A DNA stretch of 57,432 nucleotides from Nonomuraea harbinensis (lineage in GTDB: Bacteria > Actinomycetota > Actinomycetes > Streptosporangiales > Streptosporangiaceae), in contig NZ_JAHKRN010000055.1 of NCBI RefSeq assembly GCF_019396385.1, positions 1-57,432 on the forward strand, given 5' to 3'. This document shows positions 33,537 to 42,067 of this stretch, in pieces; position 1 is the first letter of the stretch; each line of letters opens with the position of its first letter. Made by a program: the position numbers and the translations under genes. Under the pieces are notes generated by a model. That model worked only from the letters and a program-made list of their open reading frames with translations. It made no database searches and had not been told where the DNA came from.

Positions 33537-34706
33537 GTGAAGGACCTGCGTTTCGGAGTCGTCGGCCTCGGCCTGCGCGTCAACCTGGCGGAGGCCGCCC
33601 ACCGGCCGGGCCGGGGTTCGGTGGTGGCCGCGGTCTGCGACACGGACCCGGAGACCCTCAAGAGGGAGGCCGCCCGCTTCGGCGACCCGGTGACCAGTCC
33701 CGACCACCGGGACCTGCTCGGCCGCGACGACCTCGACGCGATCATCGTGCTGACCCCCGACGACACCCACGAGAGCATCGCCGTCGAGTGTCTCCAGGCG
33801 GGCAAGCCGCTCTACCTGGAGAAGCCGCTGGCCATCACCGTCGAGGGCTGCGACGCCGTCCTGCGCGCCGCCCGCGACACCGGCACCCGGCTGTACGTCG
33901 GCCACAACATGCGCCACATGGGCGTCGTCAGGCTGATGCGCGACATCATCCGCCGGGGCGACATCGGCGAGCCGAAGACGGTGTGGGTGCGCCACTTCGT
34001 CGGCTACGGCGGCGACTACTACTTCAAGGACTGGCACGCCGACCGCACCCGCACCACCGGGCTCCTGCTGCAGAAGGCCGCCCACGACCTGGACGTCGTC
34101 CACTGGCTCGCGGGCGGCTACACGACCCGGGTCAACGCCTTCGGCGACCTCATGGTGTACGGCGGGCTGCCGCGCAGGGAGCCCGGCACGCCCCGCCCCG
34201 ACGGCTGGCCGCGTGACCACACCTGGCCGCCCACCGCCCACCGGGACCTCCACCACGTGGTGGACGTCGAGGACGTCTCGGTCATGAACATGGTGCTCGA
34301 CAACGGCGTCATCGCCGCCTACCAGCAGTGTCACTTCACGCCCGACTACGTGCGCAACTACACGGTCATCGGCACAGAGGGCCGCCTGGAGAACTTCGGC
34401 GACGGGCCGGGCGCCACCGTCAAGGTCTGGAACACCGGCCCCACCGGCTACCGGCCCGACGCCGACATCACGTACCGGGTGCCCGACGCCACCGGCTCCC
34501 ACGGCGGCGCCGACACGCGCATCATCGAGGAGTTCGCCCGCTTCGCCAGGGAGGGCGGGCCGGTCGACACCTCTCCGGTGGCGGCCCGCATGAGCGTCGC
34601 GGCCGGCTACATGGCCACCCGGTCGCTCCGCGACGGGGGCGCCCCCTACGACGTCCCGCCCCTGGATCCGTCACTCGTGGCGTACTTCGCCGACGACCGG
34701 CGCTGA
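33537..34706 (+). CDS. Gfo/Idh/MocA family oxidoreductase
   Basis: 389 residues from GTG 33537 (VKDLRFGVVGLGLRVNLAEA), with GAGGAAGG upstream. NAD(P)-binding Rossmann N-terminus ('FGVVGLGLR'), the family motif 'YLEKPLAITVEGC' (catalytic lysine of EKP), 'GHNMRHM', and an alpha/beta C-terminal domain with a substrate region rich in His, Asp and Tyr ('FVGYGGDYYFKDWHADRTR', 'LLQKAAHDLDVVHWLAGG'). It probably oxidises a sugar or polyol. The adjacent ROK gene supports carbohydrate use. No transporter for the substrate is in the window. Confidence 0.9.
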   Translation: MKDLRFGVVGLGLRVNLAEAAHRPGRGSVVAAVCDTDPETLKREAARFGDPVTSPDHRDLLGRDDLDAIIVLTPDDTHESIAVECLQAGKPLYLEKPLAITVEGCDAVLRAARDTGTRLYVGHNMRHMGVVRLMRDIIRRGDIGEPKTVWVRHFVGYGGDYYFKDWHADRTRTTGLLLQKAAHDLDVVHWLAGGYTTRVNAFGDLMVYGGLPRREPGTPRPDGWPRDHTWPPTAHRDLHHVVDVEDVSVMNMVLDNGVIAAYQQCHFTPDYVRNYTVIGTEGRLENFGDGPGATVKVWNTGPTGYRPDADITYRVPDATGSHGGADTRIIEEFARFAREGGPVDTSPVAARMSVAAGYMATRSLRDGGAPYDVPPLDPSLVAYFADDRR

Positions 34707-34735
34707 CCGCCCGCCGCGGGCGCGGCGGGCGGTCA
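34704..34735. terminator. Bidirectional terminator containing a stop codon
   Basis: A perfect 13-bp stem TGACCGCCCGCCG / CGGCGGGCGGTCA with a 6-nt loop. The first three bases of the left arm are the TGA of the Gfo/Idh/MocA gene. It lies between convergent genes and can serve both. Confidence 0.8.
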
Positions 34736-34745
34736 GCCGGAAGGG

Positions 34746-35819
34746 TCAGCGCTCGGCTTCGTCGCGCTGCTTGTCGAGGTCGGGGAACGGGGACGGCTGC
34801 CGGGCGCCCTCCATGAGCTGCCGGGGGCCGGTCGGCCGCTCGGCGCTCCGGGCGTCGGCGACCGCCTCCGCCGCGGCCTTCTCGGCGTTGGCGATCTCGG
34901 CGTCCATCTCCGACGGCTTCGGGACCTCGCGGGTGGCCGCCGAGGGCGGGAGCGACTCGGTGAAGGCCTTGGAGACGCCCTGCAGGGCCGAGGTGACCTC
35001 GCTGGGGATCACCCAGAACGTGTTGCCCTCGCCCTGGGCGAGCTGCGGCAGCACCTGGAGGTACTGGTAGGCGAGCAGCTTCGGGTCGGGGTCGTTGCGG
35101 TGGACCGCCTGGAACACCTGGTCGATGGCCCTCGACTGACCCTCGGCCTCCAGGATGGCGGCGGAGCGGGTGCCCTCGGCGCGCAGGATGCGGCTCTGCT
35201 TCTCGCCTTCGGCGGTGAGGATCTGCGACTGGCGCTGGCCCTCGGCGGTGAGGATCGCCGCGCGCTTGTCACGCTCGGCCCGCATCTGCTTCTCCATCGC
35301 GTCCTTGATGGTCTTGGGCGGGTCGATCGCCTTGATCTCCACCCGGTTGACCCTGATGCCCCACTTGCCGGTGGCCTCGTCGAGGACGCCGCGCAGCTGG
35401 CTGTTGATGGTGTCACGGGAGGTGAGCGTGCTCTCCAGGTCCATCGAGCCGACGACGTTACGCAAGGTGGTCACCGTGAGCTGCTCGACCGCCTGGATGT
35501 AGTTGGCGATCTCGTAAGCGGCCGCGCGCGGGTCGGTGACCTGGAAGTAGAGCACGGTGTCGATCTCGACGACCAGGTTGTCCTCGGTGATGACCGGCTG
35601 CGGGCGGAACGAGACGACCTGCTCACGCAGGTCGATCACCGGGTAGACGCGGTCGATGTACGGGATGACGAAGTTGAGGCCCGGCTTGAGCGTACGGCTG
35701 TAGCGGCCGAGCCGCTCGACGTTGCGCGCTCTGGCCTGGGGCACGATGCGCACCGCTTTCAGCACGGTGAACACCGCGAACAGGATGACGAACAGCCCTA
35801 CCAGCAGCAGCGGATCCAT
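34746..35819 (-). CDS. SPFH/Band 7 membrane protein (stomatin/QmcA-like)
   Basis: 357 residues. One N-terminal membrane helix ('LLLVGLFVILFAVFTVLKAV'), then the SPFH domain ('IVPQARARNVERLGRYSRTLKPGLNFVIPYIDRVYPVIDLREQVVSF'). A coiled coil follows with three repeats of the type ILxAEGxxQS. The tail from about residue 290 is disordered and acidic. It forms a membrane-associated oligomeric scaffold. It follows the NfeD gene by 3 bp; SPFH-NfeD pairs are a well known functional unit in bacteria. Confidence 0.93.
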   Translation of the reverse strand: MDPLLLVGLFVILFAVFTVLKAVRIVPQARARNVERLGRYSRTLKPGLNFVIPYIDRVYPVIDLREQVVSFRPQPVITEDNLVVEIDTVLYFQVTDPRAAAYEIANYIQAVEQLTVTTLRNVVGSMDLESTLTSRDTINSQLRGVLDEATGKWGIRVNRVEIKAIDPPKTIKDAMEKQMRAERDKRAAILTAEGQRQSQILTAEGEKQSRILRAEGTRSAAILEAEGQSRAIDQVFQAVHRNDPDPKLLAYQYLQVLPQLAQGEGNTFWVIPSEVTSALQGVSKAFTESLPPSAATREVPKPSEMDAEIANAEKAAAEAVADARSAERPTGPRQLMEGARQPSPFPDLDKQRDEAER

Positions 35820-35822
35820 ATC

Positions 35823-36257
35823 TCACTCCCGGGGATATACGAGGGCGGTGGCGCCGTCGATTTCGATGACGTCGACAGTGGCACCGGTCGGGATCACGAG
35901 TGTCTCGTCATACGCCCGCGCTGACCACTCCTCACCGGCCAGGCGGATCCGGCCGTCGTGACCCGTCACCTCCGCGAGAACGTACGCGGGCTTGCCGACG
36001 AGCGCCTCCACGCCGAACCTGGTCAGCTGCGGCTGGCGGATGTTGTGACGCTTGACGAGGGGCCGGATCACGACCAGCCCGGCCGTCGACGTCAGGGCGA
36101 AGACGAGGAACTGCAGCGGAACCGGCAGGCCGACGGCCGCGGCTCCGGCGGTCAACAGGGAGGCGACACCGAGGAGGCCGAGCGCGGCGGTGAGCGTGAA
36201 GATCTCGGCAAGACCGAGGACGACTGCGAGAATTACCCAGATGATCCATTCATCCAT
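35823..36257 (-). CDS. NfeD family protein
   Basis: 144 residues. Two to three N-terminal membrane helices ('WIIWVILAVVLGLAEIFTLTAALGLLGVASLLTAGAAAVGL', 'LQFLVFALTSTAGLVVI') and a C-terminal OB-fold of about 65 residues ('GKPAYVLAEVTGHDGRIRLAGEEWSARA'). This is the short NfeD1b type without a protease domain. It is the first gene of a two-gene operon with the SPFH protein and probably acts with it in membrane organisation. Confidence 0.93.
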   Translation of the reverse strand: MDEWIIWVILAVVLGLAEIFTLTAALGLLGVASLLTAGAAAVGLPVPLQFLVFALTSTAGLVVIRPLVKRHNIRQPQLTRFGVEALVGKPAYVLAEVTGHDGRIRLAGEEWSARAYDETLVIPTGATVDVIEIDGATALVYPRE

Positions 36258-36334
36258 ACTCCGGCCCTCCTATAGGAATAACGGGACCGTCGGCGCCATC
36301 GTTCCCTCTCACCACCGTAATCCGGGATTTCCGC

Positions 36335-37480
36335 TTACGGCAGAGGCCCGGGTGCGAGAAGAGCGCTGCCGGCGCGCCATTTCTCCCAGGAGAGCTGCCA
36401 GAACCCCCATCCGTTGTCCCATTCGAGCTCGCGGTCGGTGCCCGTGATCACGACGGGGTCGCCGCGCAGGGAGTGGGAGTAGAACCAGGCTGCCTGGTCG
36501 GGGCGGGCGTTGACGCAGCCGTGGCTGACGTTGCGGCGGCCCTGGGCCCACACGTTGTCCTTGGCGTGCACGTACTCGCCGCTGTCGGAGATGCGGACGG
36601 CGTGGTCGATCATCACGTCGTAGTAGCCGGGGTCGCCCTCGTCGCGGCCGGGGGAGATCATGCGGACCGGGTGGCCCTTGTCCATGGTCAGGTGGACGCC
36701 GCTGGTCGTGGTGTATTCGCGGGTGGTGGCCATGCCGGCGCTGATCGCCATGTGGCGCACGGCGCGGCCGTCGCGGCGGACGACCATGCGGTGGGTCCGG
36801 GCGTCGATCTCGGTGGCCTGGTGGCGGCCCACGGTGAAGGCGAACGTCCGGTCGGCGGTGCCGTGGAGGCCGGGGGCTGCCCGGACGCCGGCCAGGTGGG
36901 CGGTGACCGTGACGGTCTGCCCGGCAGACCAGAACCGCCGGGTGCGGTAGACCGCCCGGGTGTCGCCGATCCACCGCCAGGCGCCCTCGACCGGCCGGCC
37001 GGCCGTGACCTCCAGAGCCCGCTCCACCGCGGCCTTGTCGCGTACGGGGGAGCCGAAGTCGAGGATGACCGGCATGCCGACGCCCACGGTCTCGCCGGGG
37101 AGCGGCGCGGTGGCGGTCAGCTGGAGAGCGCGTCCGGCGGGGCGGGTGCGGAAGCGGCCGGCGGCGACGGTGCGGCCCGCCGCCGTCACGATGACCGAGT
37201 ATTCGGCGCCGGGCTTCAGCGTCCAGCGGGAGCGCCAGGTGGTGCCCGCCGCGTCGAGGTCGCCGCGTACCGGGACACCGCCGGAGTGGGCGACGACCCG
37301 CTGGAGCGGGCCGCCCTGGGCGCGCACCACGAGCCCCTGGTCGGGACGGGCGCGCGCGGCGCCGAGCGGCGGGGAGACCTGCACCACGGTCGGGGGCGGA
37401 GGCTCCGCCCGCACGGCTCCGCAGCCCCCCGCGAGGACGAGGAAGGCGGCCAGGCGGATCGTCGCGGCACGCCGCAGCAT
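36335..37480 (-). CDS. L,D-transpeptidase lipoprotein with Ig-like domains
   Basis: 381 residues. Lipoprotein signal with Cys20 (LVLAGGC). Two Ig-like regions (about 30-115 and 118-218) are followed by a YkuD catalytic domain: His305 in 'GEYVHAKDNVW' and Cys322 in 'NVSHGCVN', the conserved HxxxxxxS/T-HGC-N signature. It makes 3-3 crosslinks in peptidoglycan outside the membrane, like mycobacterial LdtMt2 and its actinobacterial relatives. The 77 bp between it and nfeD holds no gene. It lies next to, but is not part of, the homogentisate operon. Confidence 0.93.
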   Translation of the reverse strand: MLRRAATIRLAAFLVLAGGCGAVRAEPPPPTVVQVSPPLGAARARPDQGLVVRAQGGPLQRVVAHSGGVPVRGDLDAAGTTWRSRWTLKPGAEYSVIVTAAGRTVAAGRFRTRPAGRALQLTATAPLPGETVGVGMPVILDFGSPVRDKAAVERALEVTAGRPVEGAWRWIGDTRAVYRTRRFWSAGQTVTVTAHLAGVRAAPGLHGTADRTFAFTVGRHQATEIDARTHRMVVRRDGRAVRHMAISAGMATTREYTTTSGVHLTMDKGHPVRMISPGRDEGDPGYYDVMIDHAVRISDSGEYVHAKDNVWAQGRRNVSHGCVNARPDQAAWFYSHSLRGDPVVITGTDRELEWDNGWGFWQLSWEKWRAGSALLAPGPLP

Positions 37481-37552
37481 GTCACTCCTGATGTTCCTGG
37501 GGAAGGGTTCCCAAGATTAGCGAGGAGTCACGAAACAAGCACGCCGAGTCAC

Positions 37553-38656
37553 TTAACCGACTTTTCCGTAGACCTCCCCGAGGCTGACGTCACCCGCCGT
37601 CGCGCGGATCGTCACCGCGTCCCCGTCCTGCAGGAACGTCCTGGTCTCGCCGCTGCGCAGCTTGACGGGGTCGGTCCCGTTCCAGGTGAGCTCGATGAGC
37701 GAGCCGCGCTCCTCGCGCGCCTCCCCGGAGACGGTGCCGCTCGCGAACAGATCGCCGGTGCGCAGCGAGGCGCCGTTCACGGTGAGGTGGGCGAGCATCT
37801 GGTCCGGCGTCCAGTACATGTCCCGGTACGGCGGACGGGAGATCACCTCACCGTTGAGCTCGACCTCCAGCGTGATGTCGAGCCCCCAGTCGTCCTTCCT
37901 GCGCAGGTAGTCGATCGGCTCCGGGTCCTGCGTCCGCCCCGGCACCCTGGGCAGCGCCTCCAGCGGCGTCACCCAGGGCGAGATCGAGGTCGCGAACGAC
38001 TTGCCCAGGAACGGCCCGAGCGGCACGTACTCGAACGCCTGGATGTCGCGCGCACTCCAGTCGTTGACCAGCGTCACCCCGAACACATGGTCCTCGAAGG
38101 CCCCGGCCGGTGAGCCCAGCTCGGACGGCACGCCCACCACGAACCCCAGCTCGGCCTCGACGTCGAGCTTGGCCGTCGGCCCGTACACCCCCGCCCGGAG
38201 CTGCCCGTGGGGGCGCCGGACCGGCGTGCCGGACGGCACGACCGTGCCGGCCCTGCCGTGGTAGCCGACCGGCAGGTGGCGCCAGTTCGGCTTGAGCGGC
38301 TCGGCGTCGGGCCGGAAGATCCGCCCGACGTTGCTCGCGTGCTCCAGCGAGCAGTAGAAGTCGACGTAGTCGGCCACCTCAAACGGCATGTGCAGCCGCA
38401 CCTGCTCCAGCGGGACCAGGTGCGGCTCGGTCACCGCGAGGTCGCCGGACAGCTTGTTCCTGATCAGGCGGCGCGTGTCGTGCCAGGCCGAGCGGCCGCG
38501 CGCCATGAACGGGTTGAGCGAGGGGGCGGCGAACACCTCGTCGTGCAGCGCCGCTGCCAGGTCGAGCACCCGGTCGCCGTAACGGACGCCGACCCGGGGC
38601 GCCTCCCCCTGCCGGGAGAAGACCCCGTAGGGCAGGTTGTCCAGTCCCCAGCTCAC
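37553..38656 (-). CDS. fahA: Fumarylacetoacetase
   Basis: 367 residues from GTG 38656, which overlaps the previous stop (GTGA). Recognisable by 'PYGVFSRQGEAPRVGVRYGDRVLDL', 'VADYVDFYCSLEHASNVGRIFRP', 'VGYHGRAGTVVPSGTPVRRP', 'DVEAELGFVVG', 'LVNDWSARDIQAFEYVPLGPFLGKSF' and 'NGASLRTGDLFASGTVSG'. The metal-binding acidic residues lie in these segments. It hydrolyses fumarylacetoacetate to fumarate and acetoacetate, the last step of tyrosine/homogentisate breakdown, and is the last gene of a coupled three-gene operon. Confidence 0.95.
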   Translation of the reverse strand: MSWGLDNLPYGVFSRQGEAPRVGVRYGDRVLDLAAALHDEVFAAPSLNPFMARGRSAWHDTRRLIRNKLSGDLAVTEPHLVPLEQVRLHMPFEVADYVDFYCSLEHASNVGRIFRPDAEPLKPNWRHLPVGYHGRAGTVVPSGTPVRRPHGQLRAGVYGPTAKLDVEAELGFVVGVPSELGSPAGAFEDHVFGVTLVNDWSARDIQAFEYVPLGPFLGKSFATSISPWVTPLEALPRVPGRTQDPEPIDYLRRKDDWGLDITLEVELNGEVISRPPYRDMYWTPDQMLAHLTVNGASLRTGDLFASGTVSGEAREERGSLIELTWNGTDPVKLRSGETRTFLQDGDAVTIRATAGDVSLGEVYGKVG

Positions 38657-39426
38657 TCGTCCTCCTCGATCAGGCCCAGCGCCTTCAGGTCGTCCATCGG
38701 CGTGGTCGTGCTGCAGGAGCCGTAGCTGACCAGGAGCTGCCTGGCCCGCTTCGCCGTCTCCTCAGAGATGGCCCGCGCGATGCGCGTGAGCTGGCCCACG
38801 TCGGTGATGCGCAGGGTGGGTGCCGGGTCGCGGCCCTCGACGGCCTCGCACACGGCCACCAGCAGGTTGAGGAAGCCGTGCCGGTCGACGCTCAGCGTCG
38901 GGTCGAAGTGGCGCACGGCGTGGTGCAGCCCGGCCGTGGCCTTGAACGGGATGTCGGCGGCCACGCAGAACCTGATGAAGGAGGCGAGGTGCTCCACCGG
39001 CGGGAACGCCTCGGCCCGGGCGCCGCCGCAGCGGACCTTCAGGCCCACGCCCTCGGGCACGTCGGGGACGAACTTCCCCGGCGGCACCTCGACGAACAGC
39101 CGCACCCCGCCGGGGAGCGCGCGGAGCAGCTCGCGGGCCAGCTCCTCCACCCCACGCTCGGGCGGCAGCTCGGCCTCCGCGATGTCGACGGGCAGGCCGG
39201 TCAGGTCCGGCAGCTCCGGGGTGTCGAGGATCAGCCCGACCCACCGCGGCCGGAACTGCTCGGCGCGCAGCCGGCCGAGCCTGCTGGCCGGGCAGAGGAA
39301 GCGGTGGGTCAGCACCCGGCTGCCCCGCTCCTGGTTGCGCCGGTGGCGGTCCAGCGCGTCGGACATGTGCAGTGACGTCGGCGGGAACAGTCCCGCGTCG
39401 TCGATCAGAGCGGTGTAGAGCGTCAT
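38653..39426 (-). CDS. Unknown protein encoded between hmgA and fahA
   Basis: 257 residues from ATG 39426 (MTLYTALIDDAGLFPPTS), overlapping the hmgA stop as ATGA; its own stop overlaps the fahA start as GTGA. No signal peptide or membrane segment. Alternating strands and helices ('RWVGLILDT', 'VRLFVEVPPGKF', 'GVGLKVRCGG', 'PFKATAGLHHAVRHFD') suggest a TIM-barrel-like enzyme. Conserved-looking Lys, His-His and Arg cluster near residues 155-170. The coupling to both neighbours suggests a job in homogentisate breakdown, for example the isomerase step between them. That is inference; I recognise no named family. Confidence 0.8.
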   Translation of the reverse strand: MTLYTALIDDAGLFPPTSLHMSDALDRHRRNQERGSRVLTHRFLCPASRLGRLRAEQFRPRWVGLILDTPELPDLTGLPVDIAEAELPPERGVEELARELLRALPGGVRLFVEVPPGKFVPDVPEGVGLKVRCGGARAEAFPPVEHLASFIRFCVAADIPFKATAGLHHAVRHFDPTLSVDRHGFLNLLVAVCEAVEGRDPAPTLRITDVGQLTRIARAISEETAKRARQLLVSYGSCSTTTPMDDLKALGLIEEDE

Positions 39427-40592
39427 CGTGACCAAGTCCAGGCGTATCCGGGGTCCTCGCAGGCGAGCGCGCCCTGTCCGAGGTCGAGCGGGCGGAAGGT
39501 GTCGACCATCACCGCCTTCTCACTGGTGGTGGTGACGCCCTTGGCGACGGCGTCGATCACCGCCTCGACCGCGCCGGGCTGCGGCCCGTGCGTGAAGCCG
39601 GCCGGGTGCAGCGAGATCGAGCCCACGTCGATGCCCGACCCCTTCCGCGCCGAGTAGTCGCCGCCTACGTAGAACATGAACTCGTCGGAGTCGACGTTGT
39701 GGTGGTTGTACGGGATCGGCACCGACTCCGGGTGGAAGTCGAGCGGCCGCGGGCAGAACGAGCAGATCACGAAGCCTGGCCCCTCGAACGTCTGGTGGAC
39801 GGGCGGGGGCGCGTGCGTCCTCTTCACGATCGGCTCGAAGTCGTCGATGTTGAACGCGTACGGATAGAGGTAGCCGTCCCAGCCGACCACGTCGAACGGG
39901 TGGTGGCGGTAGACCAGCCGGGTCAGCCCGCCCCTGGTGCGCACCAGCACCGGCACCTCCTCGCCCTCGGCGAGCAGCGGCTCGGCGGGCGCCCGCAGGT
40001 CGCGCTCGCAGTAGGGGGCGTGCTCCAGGAACTGCCCGTACTGCGACAGGTAGCGCTTGGGCGGCCTGATGTGCCCGGACGCCTCGACGGCCAGCACGCT
40101 GACCCGCCCCGCCGGCACCCAGCGGTGGATGGTGCCCGTCGGGATGACCACGTAGTCGCCGGTGCCGGCCTCGATCACGCCGTACGTGGACTCGAAGCGG
40201 GCCGTGCCCTCCTGGACGTACACGCACTCGTCGCCCATCGAGTTGCGGTAGAGCTCGCTGGGCCGGTCGCTGGTGGCGTACGACAACCGGACGTCGCCGT
40301 TGCCCGCCAGCAGGATCCGCCCGGACACCAGGTCGCCCGCGCTGGAGAGCTGCGTGGTGCGGAAGTGGCGCGGCGACAGCGGCAGGTTGGGCTCCAGGCG
40401 CGTGTCGGCCGTGGGGGCGACGGCCTCGGCCTTGACGATCGCGGTCGGCAGGTGGCGGTGGTACAGCAGCGACGAGTCGGACGAGAACCCCTCCTCGCCC
40501 ATCAGCTCCTCGGCGTACAGACCGCCGTCGGGCCGCCTGAACTGCACATGGCGCTTGCGGGGCACCTCGCCCACGGCGCGGTAGTACGGCAT
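39423..40592 (-). CDS. hmgA: Homogentisate 1,2-dioxygenase
   Basis: 389 residues. A cupin-type non-haem iron dioxygenase: 'EGTARFESTYGVIEAGTGDYVVIPTGTIHRWVP', then the iron-binding region 'PIPYNHHNVDSDEFMFYVGGDY' and 'SISLHPAGFTHGPQPGAVEA', which supply the His/Glu/His ligands. It opens the ring of homogentisate to maleylacetoacetate. It is the first gene of the operon, preceded by a 17-bp palindrome over its -10. The length is a little under the human enzyme (445), as in other actinobacteria. Confidence 0.95.
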   Translation of the reverse strand: MPYYRAVGEVPRKRHVQFRRPDGGLYAEELMGEEGFSSDSSLLYHRHLPTAIVKAEAVAPTADTRLEPNLPLSPRHFRTTQLSSAGDLVSGRILLAGNGDVRLSYATSDRPSELYRNSMGDECVYVQEGTARFESTYGVIEAGTGDYVVIPTGTIHRWVPAGRVSVLAVEASGHIRPPKRYLSQYGQFLEHAPYCERDLRAPAEPLLAEGEEVPVLVRTRGGLTRLVYRHHPFDVVGWDGYLYPYAFNIDDFEPIVKRTHAPPPVHQTFEGPGFVICSFCPRPLDFHPESVPIPYNHHNVDSDEFMFYVGGDYSARKGSGIDVGSISLHPAGFTHGPQPGAVEAVIDAVAKGVTTTSEKAVMVDTFRPLDLGQGALACEDPGYAWTWSR

Positions 40593-40607
40593 CCGCCCCT
40601 CCCGTGT

Positions 40608-40624
40608 CGTCCGATTATCGGACG
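40608..40624. promoter_or_regulatory. 17-bp operator palindrome over the hmgA -10
   Basis: CGTCCGATTATCGGACG is a perfect odd palindrome, 16 bp upstream of the hmgA start. On the minus strand it contains GATAAT (40619-40614), a good -10. CGATTATC recurs at 41313-41320, six bases before the iclR start, where GATAAT is again a probable -10. The adjacent IclR protein is the likely ligand. Confidence 0.65.
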
Positions 40625-40647
40625 TATGTGTCCTCTATGCGTGATAA

Positions 40648-40668
40648 CCGTCCGTCATCCCCGGACGG
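40648..40668 (-). terminator. Probable terminator after iclR
   Basis: CCGTCCG / CGGACGG, a perfect 7-bp stem with a 7-nt loop, lies 11 bp past the iclR stop and upstream of the hmgA promoter on the same strand. Confidence 0.55.
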
Positions 40669-40678
40669 ATGTCAACCG

Positions 40679-41308
40679 TCACCCCAGGGCGGCGGCAAGC
40701 TCGGCGGCGGCCTCGACGACGCGAGGTCCGGTGGACTCCGCGAGCGGCCCGAACGTGACCACCCCGACCGAGGCCTCCAACCAGGGCAGCCCCAGAACGG
40801 GCGCCGCCACCCCCCGGGCTCCCTCCTCCAACTGCCCCTCGGTCACCAGATATGCGGACCCGCCCTCGCGACCTGCCAGGATCGCCCGCCCGGCCGCGCC
40901 TTTCGCCAGCGGATGGCGGGCGCCCTCCCGGTAGGCCACGTGCATGTCCGTCCACGACGGCTCGACCACCGCCACGGCCAGCGCGTCGTCGCCCTCGGCC
41001 ACGGTGAGGTGCGCGGTCGCGCCCACCTGCTCGGCCAGCCGCCGCAGCGTCGGCAGGGCCGCCGCGCGCAGCAGCGGCTGCACGGCCCGCGCCAGCGCGA
41101 GCAGCTCGAACCCCAGATGCACCCGGCCCTCGTCGTCGCGGCGCACGAACCCCTCGTTGAGCAGGGTCGTCAGCAGCCGGTACACCACCGGGCGGCTGAG
41201 CGACAGCTCCGCGCTCAGTTCGGTCGGGGTCCGCCCGCCCTTCCCGTCGGAAAGCAGCCTGAGCAGGCGGAGCCCGCGTTCGAGCGTCTGAGCGGATTCA
41301 GCGGCCAT
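40679..41308 (-). CDS. IclR family transcriptional regulator
   Basis: 209 residues. N-terminal winged helix ('TLERGLRLLRLLSDGKGGRTPTELSAELSLSRPVVYRLLTTLLNEGFVRRDDEGRVHLG') and an IclR effector domain ('LRRLAEQVGATAHLTVAEGDDALAVAVVEPS', 'PLAKGAAGRAILA', 'VAAPVLGLPWLEASVGVV'). It is shorter than most family members (about 250), with the effector domain compacted rather than cut. The start ATG 41308 follows GATAAT by six bases (leaderless). It probably regulates the downstream homogentisate operon. Confidence 0.92.
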   Translation of the reverse strand: MAAESAQTLERGLRLLRLLSDGKGGRTPTELSAELSLSRPVVYRLLTTLLNEGFVRRDDEGRVHLGFELLALARAVQPLLRAAALPTLRRLAEQVGATAHLTVAEGDDALAVAVVEPSWTDMHVAYREGARHPLAKGAAGRAILAGREGGSAYLVTEGQLEEGARGVAAPVLGLPWLEASVGVVTFGPLAESTGPRVVEAAAELAAALG

Positions 41309-41397
41309 GAAGCGATTATCCAGCCACGGTCATGGGGGAGCGGTGACTGTATGCGGTGAAAAGGGTACGTAGGGGAACAGAACACCGGGGGGTAAGG

Positions 41398-42027
41398 ATG
41401 CGGCAAACGTGGATACTCCTGGTTGCCGGGCTGGCCATGTGCGCTTTCCTCCCCGCGCTTCCTTCCGTGGGATCACGGGCGCTCTACGCCACCAGGGCCG
41501 CGCCCGCGGCGACCCCGTTCGACCGGCTGGTGGAGGACACCTTCTACCTGACCGTGGGCATCGAGGTCGAGCAGCGCCTGATGCCCGTGGAGAAGGGGGC
41601 GCGCATCCGTCCGGGCCCGCGCCTCGCGCCGGGGATCGGGGTGGACGCGACCGGCCGCGTGTACGGCAGGCCCGAGCGGGCCGGCACGTACGCGGCCCAG
41701 GTCCAGATCTGCCGCGATCAGGCGTGCGACGAGGAGCGGGTCACGTTCGTCGTGCTGCGCAACGTGCCGTGGGCGCCGGGCGCTCTCACCTTCCCCGGCA
41801 GGGCCGGGCAGCGACTGGACGGGAACATCCAGATCAGGGGCGGGCCCACGGGGGTGCCGCCGACGTTCACCGTGACCCGCCAGGGCGCGCTGCCCCCGGG
41901 CGTCACCATCGGCCCGGACGGGCACGTCGGCGGCGTGCCCGTGGAGTCCGGGGTGTCCAGGGTGCCGGTGCGCATCTGCCTGGCGGGCAACTGCGCGGGC
42001 GTGGTGGTGACGTTGATCGTCATCTGA
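41398..42027 (+). CDS. Secreted protein with two putative Ig-like repeats
   Basis: 209 residues from ATG 41398, right after a GGGGGGTAAGG ribosome site; the frame extends upstream to 41356 without support. Signal peptide 'MRQTWILLVAGLAMCAFLPA'. Two similar modules follow, each with a 'G-x-D-x-x-G-x-V-x-G-x-P-x-x-x-G' signature and a Cys pair ('VDATGRVYGRPERAGTY' with 'ICRDQACDEE'; 'IGPDGHVGGVPVESGVS' with 'ICLAGNCAG'). This is the pattern of putative Ig (He_PIG-like) adhesion domains. It acts outside the cell; the ligand is unknown. Confidence 0.78.
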   Translation: MRQTWILLVAGLAMCAFLPALPSVGSRALYATRAAPAATPFDRLVEDTFYLTVGIEVEQRLMPVEKGARIRPGPRLAPGIGVDATGRVYGRPERAGTYAAQVQICRDQACDEERVTFVVLRNVPWAPGALTFPGRAGQRLDGNIQIRGGPTGVPPTFTVTRQGALPPGVTIGPDGHVGGVPVESGVSRVPVRICLAGNCAGVVVTLIVI

Positions 42028-42067
42028 CCCCTTGATCCCGAGGAGGTCTCCGGGTCACCGTGGTCCC

